Below, piece by piece: positions 6,185 through 6,924 of a stretch of DNA of 6,924 nucleotides (its first letter is position 1; each line of letters opens with the position of its first letter). The notes under the pieces are model-generated. The model did not search any database and had not been told where the DNA came from. It saw only the letters and a list, made by a program, of their open reading frames with translations. This DNA comes from Actinomycetota bacterium (GTDB lineage Bacteria; Actinomycetota; Geothermincolia; Fen-727; JAQURN01). A program made the position numbers and the translations under genes. The DNA lies in NCBI GenBank assembly GCA_028715585.1, contig JAQURN010000071.1, positions 1-6,924 on the forward strand, in the 5' to 3' direction.

Positions 6185-6255
6185 TGTTTACTTTTTCCAA
6201 AAGGAAGCTGGCTTGCTCATTCGAAGTATTTAGCGAAAGGAACGACTTGAGTTGA
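6184..6255 (+). CDS. Possible 23-residue leader ORF before dnaE
   Basis: ATG 6184 opens a frame of 23 codons whose TGA (6253-6255) overlaps the TTG start of dnaE (6252-6254) as TTGA. Such an overlap would suit translational coupling. Against it, no Shine-Dalgarno sequence precedes the ATG and the peptide (MFTFSKRKLACSFEVFSERN...) is unfamiliar. A chance ORF is the more likely reading. Confidence 0.12.
   Translation: MFTFSKRKLACSFEVFSERNDLS
6236..6241 (+). promoter_or_regulatory. Ribosome binding site of dnaE
   Basis: AAAGGA lies ten bases before TTG 6252. The in-frame stop TAG at 6231-6233 means that dnaE cannot start further upstream, and no other start codon lies between this stop and the TTG. 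Confidence 0.55.
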
Positions 6256-6924
6256 CGCAAGAATTTTGCCATCTCCACCTTCACAGCGAATACTCGATTC
6301 TCGATGGCGCCTCGAGGATAGCGGACTGCCTCGGGGCAGCAAAAGCAATGGGGATGGACTCTCTTGCCATTACCGACCATGGTGTCATGTATGGAGCTAT
6401 TTCTTTTTACAGAAAGGCTCTTGAACTGGGCATCAAGCCGATTTTGGGATGTGAGGTATATGTTGCCAAGGGGGAGATGGGCAACAGAAACGGGGGGATG
6501 GCGGAGCAACCTTATCACCTGGTTTTGCTCGCTCAAAACAACCAGGGATATGAAAACCTCATGAGGATAGTAACCCTGGGCTTTACCAAAGGCTTTTATT
6601 ACAAGCCAAGGGTGGACAAAGAAATCCTGAGAGAACTGCACCAGGGAATCATCGCCTTGAGCGCTTGCCTCAAGGGAGAGATACCTTCATTGATTGTGGA
6701 AGAGGACTACCAAAAAGCGGCAAGCAGCGTAGATGAGTACACGCAGATATTCGGCGAGGGGAATTTCTACCTCGAGTTGATGGACCACGGGATCGAGAAG
6801 CAACCAAAAGTCAACCAGGCGCTTATTGAGCTTTCAAGGGAAAAAGGAGTGCCCCTTGTCGTTACCAACGATATCCATTATGTGAAAAGGGAAGACAGTA
6901 AAGCCCACGATGTCCTTCTTTGCA
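6252..6924 (+). CDS. dnaE: DNA polymerase III alpha subunit, N-terminal part (cut by window end)
   Basis: Catalytic subunit of the replicative DNA polymerase; only the first 224 codons are here, open to the last base, of a family usually well over 1,000 residues. The start is TTG 6252. The visible part is the PHP domain, with its metal-ligand set complete: H9 and H11 (HLHLHSEYS), D18 (LDGA), H43 (ITDHGVMYGA), E68 (GCEVYV), H89 (PYHLVLLA), C139 (SACLKGE), D207 and H209 (TNDIHY). E. coli DnaE has lost several of these, whereas in Thermus and Mycobacterium the intact PHP site is a 3'-5' proofreading exonuclease. I infer that this protein can proofread in the same way. The LHSEYS..LDGA opening and the absence of an OB or DnaQ-like exonuclease region place it as DnaE rather than PolC. 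It is divergent from the nuclease gene across a 128-base spacer. Confidence 0.95.
   Translation, partial: MTQEFCHLHLHSEYSILDGASRIADCLGAAKAMGMDSLAITDHGVMYGAISFYRKALELGIKPILGCEVYVAKGEMGNRNGGMAEQPYHLVLLAQNNQGYENLMRIVTLGFTKGFYYKPRVDKEILRELHQGIIALSACLKGEIPSLIVEEDYQKAASSVDEYTQIFGEGNFYLELMDHGIEKQPKVNQALIELSREKGVPLVVTNDIHYVKREDSKAHDVLLC

Noticed and set aside
6195..6206. TTCC-AAAA-GGAA hairpin or operator in the dnaE leader
   Set aside because: Four pairs only and no second copy; such a short palindrome is expected by chance.
6120..6641. - strand open frame of 173 codons opposite dnaE
   Set aside because: It overlaps the clearly coding PHP domain of dnaE and the divergent promoter region, and the translation shows no known family.
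1..6924. Mobile element or prophage origin of any part
   Set aside because: No transposase, integrase, terminal inverted repeats, tRNA-adjacent attachment site or phage gene seen; base use looks even across the window.

Overview
The window is a bacterial housekeeping region of middling GC content (about half, by eye). It holds six protein-coding genes with almost no spare sequence. Left to right on the + strand are ileS (isoleucyl-tRNA synthetase), lspA (signal peptidase II), lgt (prolipoprotein diacylglyceryl transferase) and a RluD-type rRNA pseudouridine synthase. On the - strand follows a Cas4/RecB-like PD-(D/E)XK nuclease with an iron-sulfur Cys signature. The + strand then carries the first 224 codons of dnaE (DNA polymerase III alpha), cut by the window end. 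I see no RNA gene, CRISPR array, insertion sequence or phage gene.

Layout: bases 1-80 hold nothing I can identify. A good sigma-70-type promoter (81-109), a short leader hairpin (121-141) and a strong ribosome binding site lead into ileS, whose best start is TTG at 164. The genes ileS-lspA-lgt-rluD are packed as one operon: an 11-base overlap, a 2-base gap and a 9-base gap. This operon meets the nuclease gene tail to tail in a CTAG tetranucleotide that contains both stop codons. The nuclease and dnaE diverge from a 128-base spacer with a palindromic ATTATAAT, which gives a perfect TATAAT -10 hexamer on each strand.

How the genes work together: Lgt and LspA are successive steps of lipoprotein maturation (Lgt lipidates the lipobox Cys, LspA then cleaves the signal peptide). 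IleS and the pseudouridine synthase serve translation, DnaE replicates DNA, and the nuclease is presumably a DNA repair or processing enzyme of unknown partner.

Organism: the order ileS ... lspA - rluD-like ... dnaE matches Actinobacteria as I remember them (in Mycobacterium tuberculosis ileS, lspA, Rv1540 and dnaE1 lie in this order), and the DnaE PHP domain keeps all its metal ligands, as mycobacterial DnaE1 does. The GC content is far below that of typical high-GC Actinobacteria. My inference is an uncultured or deep-branching actinobacterial lineage; a Firmicutes-like relative is not excluded. Five of the six starts look non-ATG (four TTG, one GTG).

The window does not show an obvious new biological system. 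The points most worth a second look are the inverted Fe-S nuclease gene, the symmetric divergent promoter, the TTG-rich start usage and the alternative Lgt active-site signature.
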